From the NCBI RefSeq assembly GCF_001612985.1, contig NZ_BDBM01000045.1, forward strand, positions 1-61,393: DNA of 61,393 nucleotides. The letters run 5' to 3'. Source of the stretch: Nocardia gamkensis NBRC 108242 (GTDB lineage: Bacteria > Actinomycetota > Actinomycetes > Mycobacteriales > Mycobacteriaceae). Within the stretch, counting starts at the first letter, position 1; every line of letters begins with the position of its first letter. A program made the position numbers and the translations under genes. Shown here in pieces: positions 16,726 through 25,694 of the stretch. The notes beneath the pieces were generated by a model. The model was not told the DNA's origin, did not search any database, and worked only from the letters and a program-made list of their open reading frames with translations.

Positions 16726-18264
16726 TCAGTGCGCGGACGCCGAGCGGCGCCGTCGCCGCACGATCGGGCGGCGCAGCGAGCCGAACCGGCGCAGTATCCG
16801 GGGCCTGCGCACGGTGCGGTCGCACCACTCGCCGAGGGTGACACCGGCAGCGAGCGCGCAGCCGATGCCGAAGGCCGACAGCAGTTGGTTGCCTCCGATC
16901 ACCAGTTCGTCGTTGAGCAGGGCGTAGAGCCCGCGGTAGACCTTGAGGCCGGGGAGCAACGGGGTGATGCCCGCGACCGCGACGACCAGCGGGGGAGTCA
17001 GCGCCCGGCGGGCCATCAGGCCACCGGCCAGCCCGACCAGCGTGGCGGCCGCGCCGGAGGAGATCACGGGACCGAACCCGGCCTGCTGGACGAGCAGGAA
17101 GCAGATGATGCCCGCGGCGCCGCTGCCCGCCGCGGCGGCGAGGGCCCGGCGCTCGGCGTAGCAGGCGAGCGCGAACGCCAGGGCCGCCACCGCACCGGCC
17201 AGGATCTTCACCGGCAGGTCGGTGATGTCGCGGGCGGAGGTCAGATAGACCGGTGGCACCGTGGCGTCGAGGAGGTCGGCGATGCGCAGGGTGAACGCGA
17301 TGCCCGCGATGATGCCGCCGGTCATCATCATCACCTCGAGCATGCGGGCCGTGGCGGTGATGGGTGCGCCGGTGATCGCGTCCTGCACCGAGCCGACCAG
17401 TTGCAATCCACTGAGCAGCACGGTGATCCCGGCGGCGATGATCAGGGTCGGGTCGGCGTCGATCCGCAAGCGGGCGGCCAGGCTCGCCAGCACGATGGCC
17501 GGGATCGCGGCGATGGCGCCGCCCACCATGTGCTGGAAGAAGAAGGGCAGTCCGTAGCGATTGAGGACGCGATTGGTGCGGTCGATCGCCGCGGTGGTCG
17601 CGAAACTGATCGCGGCCACGAGTGCGCCGGCGCCGAGTAGCGCGGCGATCGCCGCCGCCATCAGCGACCACGCGGCGGTGGCGGTCCACCGGTGGTACGG
17701 GTGCGGCGCCGAGGTGATCGCGTCGAGCGCGGCGCGGGCCTGGTCGGGGGGGACCAGTTCGTTGCGGATCCGGCGGGTCAGCCGGTCCACCGCGGCGAGC
17801 CGGGTGAAGTCCAGGGCGCGATAGTGCACGATCCGCATCGTGCTGGCCGGCGGCAGCGCGGGCCCGCGGTCGGCCCAGATGCGGATGGCGTCGTAGGTGA
17901 CATCGATGCTGCAGCGGGACAGGCCGTAGGTGGCGGCGATGAACCGCACCGTCGTGGTGGTGTCCACCACGCCGGTGCCGGAGGCGAGCACCACCTCGCC
18001 GACCCGGACCGCGAGGTCGAGGACTTCGGCCACTCCGGCGTCGTCGGTGAGATCGATCGGCTGCAACGGCGTCGGCGCGGTGACGATGGTGTCCGCGGTC
18101 GCCTGCCGGTCGGCCACCAGCAGGCCGACGGCCTGGGTGACGACGGGTATGGGCCGGGCGCGCCGCAGGCGAAGCCCGCGACGCCAGCCGAGGTGATCCA
18201 CCCGTTGGGTGGTGACATCGCCTGCGGAAGATGCGTCGAGACTCATGGAGGCGAACCTAGTCAT
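16726..18264 (-). CDS. thrE: Threonine/serine exporter family protein
   Basis: The protein has 512 residues. The soluble N-terminal ThrE domain includes VGEVVLASGTGVVDTTTTVRF. It is followed by about ten membrane segments, beginning TATAAWSLMAAAIAALLGAGALVAAISF and including the ThrE_2-like GLKVYRGLYALLNDELVIGGNQLL region. The family exports threonine and serine, as shown for Corynebacterium ThrE. The C-terminus ends in an arginine-rich tail. The start is uncertain: ATG 18264 (with GAGACG upstream) or ATG 18246 both fit. Confidence 0.88.
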   Translation of the reverse strand: MTRFASMSLDASSAGDVTTQRVDHLGWRRGLRLRRARPIPVVTQAVGLLVADRQATADTIVTAPTPLQPIDLTDDAGVAEVLDLAVRVGEVVLASGTGVVDTTTTVRFIAATYGLSRCSIDVTYDAIRIWADRGPALPPASTMRIVHYRALDFTRLAAVDRLTRRIRNELVPPDQARAALDAITSAPHPYHRWTATAAWSLMAAAIAALLGAGALVAAISFATTAAIDRTNRVLNRYGLPFFFQHMVGGAIAAIPAIVLASLAARLRIDADPTLIIAAGITVLLSGLQLVGSVQDAITGAPITATARMLEVMMMTGGIIAGIAFTLRIADLLDATVPPVYLTSARDITDLPVKILAGAVAALAFALACYAERRALAAAAGSGAAGIICFLLVQQAGFGPVISSGAAATLVGLAGGLMARRALTPPLVVAVAGITPLLPGLKVYRGLYALLNDELVIGGNQLLSAFGIGCALAAGVTLGEWCDRTVRRPRILRRFGSLRRPIVRRRRRSASAH

Positions 18265-18346
18265 CCGACGTCTCGTTGGCATCCGTGCGGGTCGCGGCAG
18301 GCGCGCCGGCACCGCTCACCCCTTGGTGGGACCCGGCGAATCGTGG

Positions 18347-18360
18347 TAGAACTTGTTCTA
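18347..18360. promoter_or_regulatory. Perfect KstR box upstream of the LLM oxidoreductase
   Basis: TAGAACTTGTTCTA is a perfect palindrome and matches every fixed position of the KstR consensus TnnAACnnGTTnnA. It lies 24 bases before the GTG start at 18385 and 82 bases from the divergent thrE start, so it could repress either or both promoters. Confidence 0.75.
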
Positions 18361-18384
18361 ATTTCGGCGATGGGAGCGCGTACG

Positions 18385-19239
18385 GTGCGGTACGGAATCG
18401 TGTTGTTCACCAGCGATCGGGGCATCACCCCCGCGGATGCGGCGGTGGCCGCCGAGCGTGCCGGTTTCGACACGTTCTACGTCCCCGAGCACACACACAT
18501 CCCGGTGGTTCGCGCGGCGGCGCACCCGCGCACCGGCGATGCGAGCCTGCCCGACGACCGCTATCTGCGCACCCTGGATCCGTGGGTCGCGCTGGGCACC
18601 GCCGCGTCCGTGACCGAACGCATCGGGTTGTCCACCGCGGTGGCGCTGCCCGCCGAGCATCACCCGATCACGCTGGCCAAGACCATCGCCTCGCTCGACC
18701 ATCTGTCCGGCGGCCGGGTCAGTCTCGGCGTCGGATTCGGCTGGAACACCGACGAGCTGGCCCACCACGGTGTGCCCGCGGGCAAGCGCAGGACGGTGCT
18801 GCGTGAGCATCTCGAGGCCATGCGTGTGCTCTGGACCGAAGAGGAGGCGGGCTTCGACGGCGAGTTCGTCACCTTCGGCGCCAGCTGGTCCTGGCCGAAG
18901 CCGGTGCAGAAACGCATTCCGGTCCTGCTCGGCGCGGCGGGCACCGAGAAGAATTTCACCTGGCTGGCGAACTACGCCGACGGATGGATCACCACGCCTA
19001 CCGAGGACGGGTTGGATCAGAAAATCGCTCTGCTGCATCGGGTGTGGCGCGAGCACGGGCGCGCCGACCGGCCCGAGGTCGTCGCGCTCGCCGGGCGGCA
19101 CGACGCCGAGCAGCTGGCGCGCTGGGCCGAAGCGGGTGTGACGGAAGCGGTTTTCGGGCTGCCCGATCGCGCGGCGGAGGACGTGCGCGCCTACCTCACG
19201 CGACTGGCCGGGAAGCTGGGTATCCAGCCCAACGGGTGA
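18385..19239 (+). CDS. LLM class F420-dependent oxidoreductase
   Basis: The protein has 284 residues in the luciferase-like TIM-barrel fold. MRYGIVLFTSDRGITPADAA starts the first strand, FYVPEHTHIP follows, and LPAEHHPITLAKTIASLDHLSGGRVSLGVGFGWN is the family's signature block. This matches the TIGR03619-type F420 enzymes, including the Rv3520c group found in the mycobacterial KstR regulon. A perfect KstR box upstream supports a role in sterol degradation. GTG 18385 has GGGAG eight bases upstream; ATG 18370 is the alternative. Confidence 0.87.
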   Translation: MRYGIVLFTSDRGITPADAAVAAERAGFDTFYVPEHTHIPVVRAAAHPRTGDASLPDDRYLRTLDPWVALGTAASVTERIGLSTAVALPAEHHPITLAKTIASLDHLSGGRVSLGVGFGWNTDELAHHGVPAGKRRTVLREHLEAMRVLWTEEEAGFDGEFVTFGASWSWPKPVQKRIPVLLGAAGTEKNFTWLANYADGWITTPTEDGLDQKIALLHRVWREHGRADRPEVVALAGRHDAEQLARWAEAGVTEAVFGLPDRAAEDVRAYLTRLAGKLGIQPNG

Positions 19240-19330
19240 CGCGCTCGGCGCGCCACCGCGGTCACCCGTGGCCGCGGTCGCAAGCCCGCGAGCACCGGCC
19301 CGACGCGAGGCGAACCGCCCCGGACGAGAA

Positions 19331-19363
19331 GTGGCCCGCGCGAAGCGGCTTCGCGCGGGCCAC
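19331..19363. terminator. Bidirectional hairpin terminator
   Basis: GTGGCCCGCGCGAAGC (19331-19346) pairs perfectly with GCTTCGCGCGGGCCAC (19348-19363) around a single central base. It sits between the convergent LLM and ABC permease genes, 11 bases from the permease stop. Confidence 0.85.
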
Positions 19364-19374
19364 GGGGTCGGTCG

Positions 19375-21006
19375 TCAGCGCAGGTCGCGCCTGCGGAACG
19401 CGGTGACGCCGACGGCGAGCAGGACCGCCGCGACCGCGAGCAGCCACAGCACCGGCAGCGCCTGGAATTCGGCGCCGGGCACCTTCGGTGGGTGGACGAA
19501 CGGCACCAGATCCACCATCCATTGCGGCAGCCCGTCCAGCGAGCCCACGAAGAAGATCACCACCATGGCGCTGAGCACACCCCAGGCGACCGGGGCGAAG
19601 CGCGGTGCGACACCGTAGAGCGCGACCGCGATGCCCGTGACGACCCAGACCGCGGGCACCTGCACGGCGGCGGCGCCGATCGATTGCCCGAGTTTCGTAC
19701 CGAGATCACCTCCGGTGGCGCCGTACACGATGCCGATCGCCACGCCGGAGACCAGCAGTGCCGCGGCGGGCCCGAGCAGCGCGAAGCCGATGTGGCTCAG
19801 CGCGTAGCGGACGCGGCCGACCGCACCGGACAGCGTCGCCTCGACCCGGGCGCTGGTCTCCTCGTCGTGCAGGCGCAGGGCGGCGGAGATCGAGTAGGCG
19901 GAGGCCGCCGCGGCCAGCATCGTGATCGCGTAGGTGATGAACGACTGCTGTAGCTGCTGGGAGCCGCCCATCCGGGTGACCATGTCGCGGATGGACGCGC
20001 TGCCGTCGAGCATGTCGCCGACGCTGTTGACCGCGCCGCCGATCAGCAGGCCGTAGAGGGCGAAGCCGACCGTCCACGCCAGCAGGGTGCCGCGCTGCAA
20101 CCGCCAGGCCAATCCGAACGGGCCGGACAGCACAGGCGCCGCGGCCGGCGGCCCGGGACGCTCGGCGATGAGCCCCGAACCGACGTCGCGATTGCCGAGC
20201 AACGCGTACGCCAGCACGGTGCCCGCCACGGCGAGGACGGCGAAGGGCAGCAGCACCCACCATCGTTCGTCGGCGTACGGGCGGATCTGCAACGACCATC
20301 CGATCGGCGAGAACCAGGACAGCACACCGTTTCCGGCGTCGCCGACCGCCCGCAAGGCGAAGGCCGCGCCGAGGGCGCCGAAGGCTACGCCGCGCGCCAC
20401 TCGCGCACCGGCGCTCACCTGAGCGGCGACCGCGGCGATCGCCGCCCAGACGATGCCGGACGCCGCCAGCGCGGCGCCGAAGGCCACCGATCCCGCTCCG
20501 GGCAGGTCGGCGGCATACAGCGCCGGCGCGCACACGATCCCGGCGAGCGCCGCCCCGGCGTAGGTCATGATCAGGGTGGCGGTGAGACCGGCGAAACGCC
20601 CGATACTGGTGGCGCCCACCAGTTCCGCGCGCCCGGTTTCCTCCTCGACGCGGGTGTGCCGGATCACCGTGAGCACCGTGGCGATGGCGATCATGGTGTA
20701 CATGGCGCCGGCTTTCCAGGTGCCGATCGAGCCGAGCGCCGAGCTGAACACCGGACCGTACATGGCGATCAGCGCGGGGCTGTCGGCCGTGGTGCGCGCG
20801 AAGCTGTCCAAGGACGCCTGGTTGTCGTACAAGCCCTTGATGCTGACCACCTGGAACGCGGGCATCACGCCGATGAGCAGCGTCCACAGCGGTAGCACGA
20901 TCCGGTCGCGGCGCAGGTACAGCCGAAGCAACCGCCCGGTGCCCGCGAAGTCGCGGTAGACGCCGAGCTGCGCCGTCGCGGCGCGCCCGGCGATGGCGGT
21001 GGTCAT
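19375..21006 (-). CDS. ABC-2 type exporter permease
   Basis: The protein has 543 residues, with about twelve hydrophobic helices in two halves. The first half starts at residue 25 (LLRLYLRRDRIVLPLWTLLIGVMPAF) and the second at WRLQRGTLLAWTVGFALYGLLIG. This is the large polyketide-antibiotic or TetR-linked exporter permease type of actinobacteria. Its ATG overlaps the stop of the ATPase gene (ATGA). With the ATPase and TetR it forms a three-gene efflux operon. Confidence 0.9.
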   Translation of the reverse strand: MTTAIAGRAATAQLGVYRDFAGTGRLLRLYLRRDRIVLPLWTLLIGVMPAFQVVSIKGLYDNQASLDSFARTTADSPALIAMYGPVFSSALGSIGTWKAGAMYTMIAIATVLTVIRHTRVEEETGRAELVGATSIGRFAGLTATLIMTYAGAALAGIVCAPALYAADLPGAGSVAFGAALAASGIVWAAIAAVAAQVSAGARVARGVAFGALGAAFALRAVGDAGNGVLSWFSPIGWSLQIRPYADERWWVLLPFAVLAVAGTVLAYALLGNRDVGSGLIAERPGPPAAAPVLSGPFGLAWRLQRGTLLAWTVGFALYGLLIGGAVNSVGDMLDGSASIRDMVTRMGGSQQLQQSFITYAITMLAAAASAYSISAALRLHDEETSARVEATLSGAVGRVRYALSHIGFALLGPAAALLVSGVAIGIVYGATGGDLGTKLGQSIGAAAVQVPAVWVVTGIAVALYGVAPRFAPVAWGVLSAMVVIFFVGSLDGLPQWMVDLVPFVHPPKVPGAEFQALPVLWLLAVAAVLLAVGVTAFRRRDLR

Positions 21007-21938
21007 GCTCGCACCTTCTCCCCGGTGACAGCGGCGGACTCGGCGTCGTGGCCGTCGACGTGGTAGTGCCGCAGGAACAGCTCCTCGAGCGTCGGCGGCG
21101 TGCTGGTCAGGCTGCGCACGCCCGCGTCGCCGAGCACCCGGATCAGCTCGCCCAAGTGCTCGTTGTCGACCTGGCAGCGCAGCGTGTGGTCGTCGAGTTC
21201 GATGTCCTCCACGCCGGGGATGCGGCTCAGATCTCCTGCGTCGCCGATCAATTCGGCAGTGATCGACGTGCGCGACAGATGGCGCAGGTCCGACAGCGAG
21301 CCGCTCTCCACCGTGCGCCCGGCCCGGATGATGGTCACCCGGTCGCACAGCGCCTCCACCTCGGACAAGATGTGGCTCGACAGCAGGACCGTCGCGCCGC
21401 GCTCGCGCGCCTCGTGCACACACTCCCGGAAGACCTGCTCCATCAGCGGGTCCAGACCCGAGGTCGGCTCGTCGAGCAGCAGCAGCCGCGCGCCGGAGGC
21501 CAGCGCCGCGACCAGCGCGACCTTCTGGCGGTTGCCCTTGGAGTAGGTGCGCGCCTTCTTGCGGGGGTCGAGGTCGAAGCGCTCGATCAGCTCGTCCCTG
21601 CGTGTCTCGTCGAGACCGCCGCGCATCCGGGAGAGCAGATCGATGGTCTCCCCGCCCGACAGCGACGGCCACAGCGTCACATCGCCCGGCACATAAGCCA
21701 ATTCGCGGTGCAGGGCGACCGCATCGGCCCACGGGTCGCGCCCGAACAGCCTGGCTTGCCCGCCCGTGGCGCGCAGGATCCCGAGTAGTACCCGGATGGT
21801 GGTGGACTTGCCCGCGCCGTTGGGGCCGAGGAAGCCGTGGATCTCGCCCTCGGTGACCGTGAGGTCGAGGCCGTCCAGCGCGGTGACGTGACCGAAAGTC
21901 TTGCGGAGACCGCGGACTTCGATAATGTCGGACATCAT
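21003..21938 (-). CDS. ABC transporter ATP-binding protein
   Basis: The protein has 311 residues with a complete nucleotide-binding domain: Walker A GPNGAGKST, the Q-loop region, signature-like YSKGNRQKVALVAAL (degenerate, SKGN for SGGQ), Walker B LLLLDEPTSGLD and switch His in LLSSHIL. The roughly 90-residue C-terminal extension is typical of DrrA-like drug exporter ATPases. It powers the adjacent permease. Both ends overlap neighbouring genes by four bases. Confidence 0.93.
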   Translation of the reverse strand: MMSDIIEVRGLRKTFGHVTALDGLDLTVTEGEIHGFLGPNGAGKSTTIRVLLGILRATGGQARLFGRDPWADAVALHRELAYVPGDVTLWPSLSGGETIDLLSRMRGGLDETRRDELIERFDLDPRKKARTYSKGNRQKVALVAALASGARLLLLDEPTSGLDPLMEQVFRECVHEARERGATVLLSSHILSEVEALCDRVTIIRAGRTVESGSLSDLRHLSRTSITAELIGDAGDLSRIPGVEDIELDDHTLRCQVDNEHLGELIRVLGDAGVRSLTSTPPTLEELFLRHYHVDGHDAESAAVTGEKVRA

Positions 21939-22588
21939 TTCTCCTTGGTGAATGTGTCCAAGATCGTGGGATCGGTGATCAGCCCTTGGGTGTAGAACTC
22001 CAGGGCCGGTGGGGTGAGTTCTTCGGTGAGTTCGCGAATCGCCTTGCGATAGTCGATCTTCTCGTCGCGGTGCTGGCGCATCTGCATGTACAGCATGGTC
22101 GCGCCGACGTTCAGCATCATCAGGTAGCGGGCGCGCGCCGCGGGATCGCGGCTCGGCTTGATCCTGCCGGCCTCGACCGCCTTCTCGAGATAGCCCTCGG
22201 CATCGGCGGTCATGTGCTCGAACAACGATTCCGCCATCGGTCCGCCCGCCTGCAGGCTGCGCACCATATAGGCGACCAGCGGCGCGTACGACTCGACCTC
22301 GGCCAGGGCGTCGAGCATGCCCGCCTTCATGGACGACGCGGTGATCGCCTTGACCTTCTCGTCGCGGATCAGCTGCAGGACTCGGTCGTCGCAGGCGGCG
22401 CGCAGGCCGTCCTTGGAACCGAAGTGATGGTTGACCAACCCGGGCGAGACGCCGGCGGCGGCGGCGATCTTGCGGACGCCCACTTGGAATCCGTGCTCGC
22501 CGAACACCTCGATCGCGGTATCGCGAATGCGGGCCGCGGTGGTCAGATCCTCGGCGGATCCTTGCGGAACGGGCTGTTGGTTAAACAC
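21935..22588 (-). CDS. TetR regulator of the ABC exporter operon
   Basis: The protein has 217 residues. The HTH region, RIRDTAIEVFGEHGFQVGVRKIAAAAGVSPGLVNHHFGSKDGL in essence, spans about residues 20-62. The C-terminal ligand domain is of the large TetR_C type. It is the first gene of the exporter operon and likely senses the exported compound. The start is GTG at 22588, with no ribosome-binding site upstream. TATACT ends six bases before the GTG, which suggests a leaderless mRNA. Operator-like repeats overlap the start. Confidence 0.9.
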   Translation of the reverse strand: MFNQQPVPQGSAEDLTTAARIRDTAIEVFGEHGFQVGVRKIAAAAGVSPGLVNHHFGSKDGLRAACDDRVLQLIRDEKVKAITASSMKAGMLDALAEVESYAPLVAYMVRSLQAGGPMAESLFEHMTADAEGYLEKAVEAGRIKPSRDPAARARYLMMLNVGATMLYMQMRQHRDEKIDYRKAIRELTEELTPPALEFYTQGLITDPTILDTFTKEK

Positions 22589-22615
22589 ATGTTCAGTATA
22601 TTAAACGCGTGTTCA
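22581..22615. promoter_or_regulatory. Direct-repeat operator and -10 element of the exporter operon
   Basis: TTAAACACATGTTCA (22581-22595) and TTAAACGCGTGTTCA (22601-22615) are 13/15 identical repeats spaced 20 bases apart, two helical turns. On the minus strand TATACT lies between them and ends six bases from the GTG start. A dimer pair bound here would block the promoter. Confidence 0.7.
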
Positions 22616-22691
22616 ACGGTCTAGCAAGACCCTGTCCCGGAGTTGTCGCGCATCACGGTTTGCCGCCGGTCTACCGGGCTATCGTCGAGAC

Positions 22692-24644
22692 ATGACTAGC
22701 GGCACGGCAACGACGGCGGACCACCTACGCGCGGCACTCGACGGACCCTGGGCGGCTGTCCGGGACGAAGCCCGGACCCTGCTGGCCGGGGAGGAGTTCA
22801 CCGGCGACCCCTACCTGGACTACAAGGCCGCGCGAGCGCGGGTGCTCGAGCAGATGAAGGCGATCTCCACCATGGGGTTCGCCGAGCGCGGGTTCCGCCG
22901 GGAGAACGGCGGCACCAGTGAGCCGGGCGCCGCGGTGGTCGGGCTGGAGATGCTGGCGTACGCGGATCTGTCGCTGTGGGTGAAGTCGGGCGTGCAGTGG
23001 GGACTGTTCGGTGGCGCGGTGGAGAACCTCGGCACCGAACGGCACCGGGAGTACATCGAGCGCTTGATCTCGCTGGACCTGCTCGGTTGCTTCGCCATGA
23101 CCGAGTCCGGGCACGGCAGCGACGTGGCGAACCTGGAGACCACGGCCACCTACGACCCGCAGACCCAGGAGTTCGTGGTGCACTCGCCGACGCCGTCGGC
23201 CCGTAAGGACTACATCGGCGGCGCGGCCGAACACGCGCGGATGGCCGCGGTGTTCGCGCAGCTGATCACGCTCGGCGAGAACAAGGGCGTGCACTGCCTG
23301 CTGGTGCCGATCCGCGACGAGAACGGCGCCGACCTGCCCGGCGTGACCACCTACGACGACGGCCTCAAAGGCGGCCTGCCCGGCGTGGACAACGGGCGCA
23401 TCGTCTTCGACCACGTGCGGGTGCCCCGGGAGAATCTGCTCAACCGCTATGCCGATGTCGCGCCGGACGGCACCTACAGCTCCGAGATCGAGAACCCGAG
23501 CCGCCGGTTCTTCACCACGCTCGGCACCCTGGTTCGCGGGCGGGTCAGCGTCGGCGGCGCGGCGGCGGCCGGCGCGCGGGTCGCGCTGAGCATCGCCATG
23601 CGCTACGCCCTGCAGCGCAGGCAGTTCTCCGACCCCGACACCGGTGTGGAGACCGTGCTGCTGGACTATCGCAGCCATCAGCGCAGGCTGCTGCCGCTGG
23701 TCGCCAAGTCCTACGCCCTCGCGTTCGCGCAGAACGACCTGGTGCGCCGGATGCATCTGGTGCAGACCGGCCAGAACCTCGAGGAGGGCGCGCAGCGCGC
23801 GCTGGAGAAGCGCGCGGCGGGCCTGAAGGTCGCGCAGACCAACCACGCCACCCGCGCCATCCAGGAGTGCCGCGAAGCGTGCGGCGGCGCGGGCTACCTC
23901 ACGGAGAACCGGCTGGTCACGTTGAAGGCCGACACCGACGTCTTCACCACCTTCGAGGGCGACAACGTCGTGCTCACCCAGCTGGTGGCCAAGGAACTGC
24001 TCACCTCCTACGCCGACGAGGTGCGCGACCTGGACGCGCTGGGCTGGGTGCGCTTCGCCGCCACCATGGCCGGCGACGTGGTGCGCAAGCGGTCCGGCGT
24101 GCGCCAGCTCATCCAGACCCTGCGTGACCGGGGAGACGACTCCATCGACGAGGGCGACCTGTCCCGCCGGGTGGTGCAGTTGCAGCTGTTCGCCGACCGC
24201 GAGGACTACCTGGTCCGGACCGCGGCGCACCGGCTGCGCGCCAGGGCCGAGGAGACCGGTCCGTTCGAGGCGTTCAACAACGCCCAGGACCACATCCTGG
24301 CCGCGGGCGCGGCGCACATCGACCGCCTGGTGCTCGAGGCGTTCATCGAGGGCATCTCCGACATCGAGGACCCCGAGGCGCGCGAACTCGCCGACTGGAT
24401 GTGCGACCTGTTCGTCTACTGCACGATCGAGGAGAACCAGGCCTGGTACATCATGCACCGGTTCATGTCGGTGGACCGGGCCAAGGCCGTGCGCCGTGGC
24501 GTGAACGAGCTGGTCGACCGGCTGCGTCCGCACGCGCTGACCCTGGTCGAGGCCATGGGCGTGCCGGAGTCGATGCTGCGCGCGGCCATGCTCGACGACG
24601 CGAGCGTCTTCGAGCGGAACCAGCCGATCTCGGCGTCTTCGTAG
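22692..24644 (+). CDS. Acyl-CoA dehydrogenase/oxidase family protein
   Basis: The protein has 650 residues, the length of acyl-CoA oxidases rather than the usual 380-400-residue dehydrogenases. The FAD-binding signature CFAMTESGHGSDVANLETTATYD is present, and RRQFSDPDTGVETVLLDYRSHQRRLLPLVAKSYAL is oxidase-like. The probable catalytic Glu is in TTFEGDNVVLTQLVAKELL. The C-terminal domain extends about 190 residues past it. It would carry out the first step of beta-oxidation, possibly using O2. It is divergent from the TetR-ABC operon and convergent with the NERD gene. Confidence 0.88.
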   Translation: MTSGTATTADHLRAALDGPWAAVRDEARTLLAGEEFTGDPYLDYKAARARVLEQMKAISTMGFAERGFRRENGGTSEPGAAVVGLEMLAYADLSLWVKSGVQWGLFGGAVENLGTERHREYIERLISLDLLGCFAMTESGHGSDVANLETTATYDPQTQEFVVHSPTPSARKDYIGGAAEHARMAAVFAQLITLGENKGVHCLLVPIRDENGADLPGVTTYDDGLKGGLPGVDNGRIVFDHVRVPRENLLNRYADVAPDGTYSSEIENPSRRFFTTLGTLVRGRVSVGGAAAAGARVALSIAMRYALQRRQFSDPDTGVETVLLDYRSHQRRLLPLVAKSYALAFAQNDLVRRMHLVQTGQNLEEGAQRALEKRAAGLKVAQTNHATRAIQECREACGGAGYLTENRLVTLKADTDVFTTFEGDNVVLTQLVAKELLTSYADEVRDLDALGWVRFAATMAGDVVRKRSGVRQLIQTLRDRGDDSIDEGDLSRRVVQLQLFADREDYLVRTAAHRLRARAEETGPFEAFNNAQDHILAAGAAHIDRLVLEAFIEGISDIEDPEARELADWMCDLFVYCTIEENQAWYIMHRFMSVDRAKAVRRGVNELVDRLRPHALTLVEAMGVPESMLRAAMLDDASVFERNQPISASS

Positions 24645-24654
24645 CGGCTGCCAC

Positions 24655-24683
24655 GATCGGCCGCCGCCCGCCCGCGGCCGATC
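24655..24683. terminator. Hairpin overlapping the NERD gene stop
   Basis: GATCGGCCGC (24655-24664) pairs with GCGGCCGATC (24674-24683) across nine bases. It lies just after the acyl-CoA dehydrogenase stop and overlaps the stop codon of the convergent gene. Confidence 0.65.
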
Positions 24684-25578
24684 AGCCCGGCCCGTACGTC
24701 GTCAACGCGGTGACCAGGAACCACACCACCCAGACGAAGCCGACCACCATGCCGATGGCCAGGAGGGTGCGCATCACCGCGCGGCCGAGGTCGAGGTCAC
24801 CGCTCTCCCGTGGATACAACTTCCACGGGCTGTACCAGGGAGCCCGGATGGCGTACCGGGACGCCTGCGCCTCTCGTTCGGCCTGCGCGAGTTCCTCCGC
24901 GTAGGCCTCGGCCTGCGCCTGATTGGGGCCGCCGTGCCACAGCGTGATGTCGATCGGGCCGAGGAAGCCCTCGTTGATCAGTTCCTGCGGTGCGGGGAGA
25001 TAAGGCAGGATGCCGAGCCCGCGGAACGCGACGGCGACGTCGTTGGCCGTCCAGAGGTGTTTCTCCTCGGCGGCGAGCGCGTCGAAGTAGTGCCGGAGCC
25101 GGCCGGGATCGTCGCCGATGATCACGTCGAAACTCGGATCGGCCCAGCGCTGTTCGAGCTGGAGCTGGGCGCCGGGCAACGTGACGAGCAGCGCGACGCC
25201 GTGCACGACGCGCTGACCGAGACCGCGGGCGGCCAGCCATTCCTGCAGCGCGAAGGTGTGCTCGCGGGACTTGTCCAGCGGTGTGCGGCGGTCGCGGCTC
25301 TCCGTCGCGATCGGTTCGCCGCCGATGCTCCACGGCCCGTTCAGCGGGACCTCGAGCACACCGTCCTGGCGGGCGGCGAGCGCGTCGGCCTCGATCACCA
25401 CGCAGCTGGTCGGTGTCCAGATCACGGCATCGAACTGGTGCAGCCGATCCTTGTGGAACAGGCTGCAGGTGATCGTCGCGACACCGTGCGGACTCGCGGA
25501 GTCCTTCCAGGTGCGCAGCCAATCGATCAGCGCGCGCTCGGCATTGGTGCCTGCGGCGTTCTGGACTCGCACGAGCAT
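24682..25578 (-). CDS. NERD domain protein with C-terminal membrane anchor
   Basis: The protein has 298 residues. The N-terminal part contains TNAERALIDWL, LHQFDAVIWTPTSCVVIEADAL and SREHTFALQEWLA. These correspond to the nuclease-related domain with conserved Glu, Asp and E-x-K-like positions, although the usual Lys after the Glu appears replaced (EADAL). A low-complexity A/E/Q-rich coiled-coil segment near 225-245 leads to a membrane helix LLAIGMVVGFVWVVWFLVTAL at the C-terminus. Function is unproven; NERD proteins are thought to process nucleic acids. Confidence 0.75.
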   Translation of the reverse strand: MLVRVQNAAGTNAERALIDWLRTWKDSASPHGVATITCSLFHKDRLHQFDAVIWTPTSCVVIEADALAARQDGVLEVPLNGPWSIGGEPIATESRDRRTPLDKSREHTFALQEWLAARGLGQRVVHGVALLVTLPGAQLQLEQRWADPSFDVIIGDDPGRLRHYFDALAAEEKHLWTANDVAVAFRGLGILPYLPAPQELINEGFLGPIDITLWHGGPNQAQAEAYAEELAQAEREAQASRYAIRAPWYSPWKLYPRESGDLDLGRAVMRTLLAIGMVVGFVWVVWFLVTALTTYGPG

Positions 25579-25694
25579 TGGCGGCCACCCTTCACGTCGA
25601 CACTCGACAGTGGACAGGATACGAGGTGCCGCAACGGGTTCGCCGCGCCCACGCCGCGCGAACGGCGTGTCGGGTGCACACCCGGGTGGCGGCG

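Noticed and set aside
22725..24533. 602-codon open frame antisense to the acyl-CoA dehydrogenase gene
   Set aside because: Its composition (arginine, histidine, valine, glutamine rich) is that of a GC-rich antisense shadow, and the plus strand encodes a clear enzyme.
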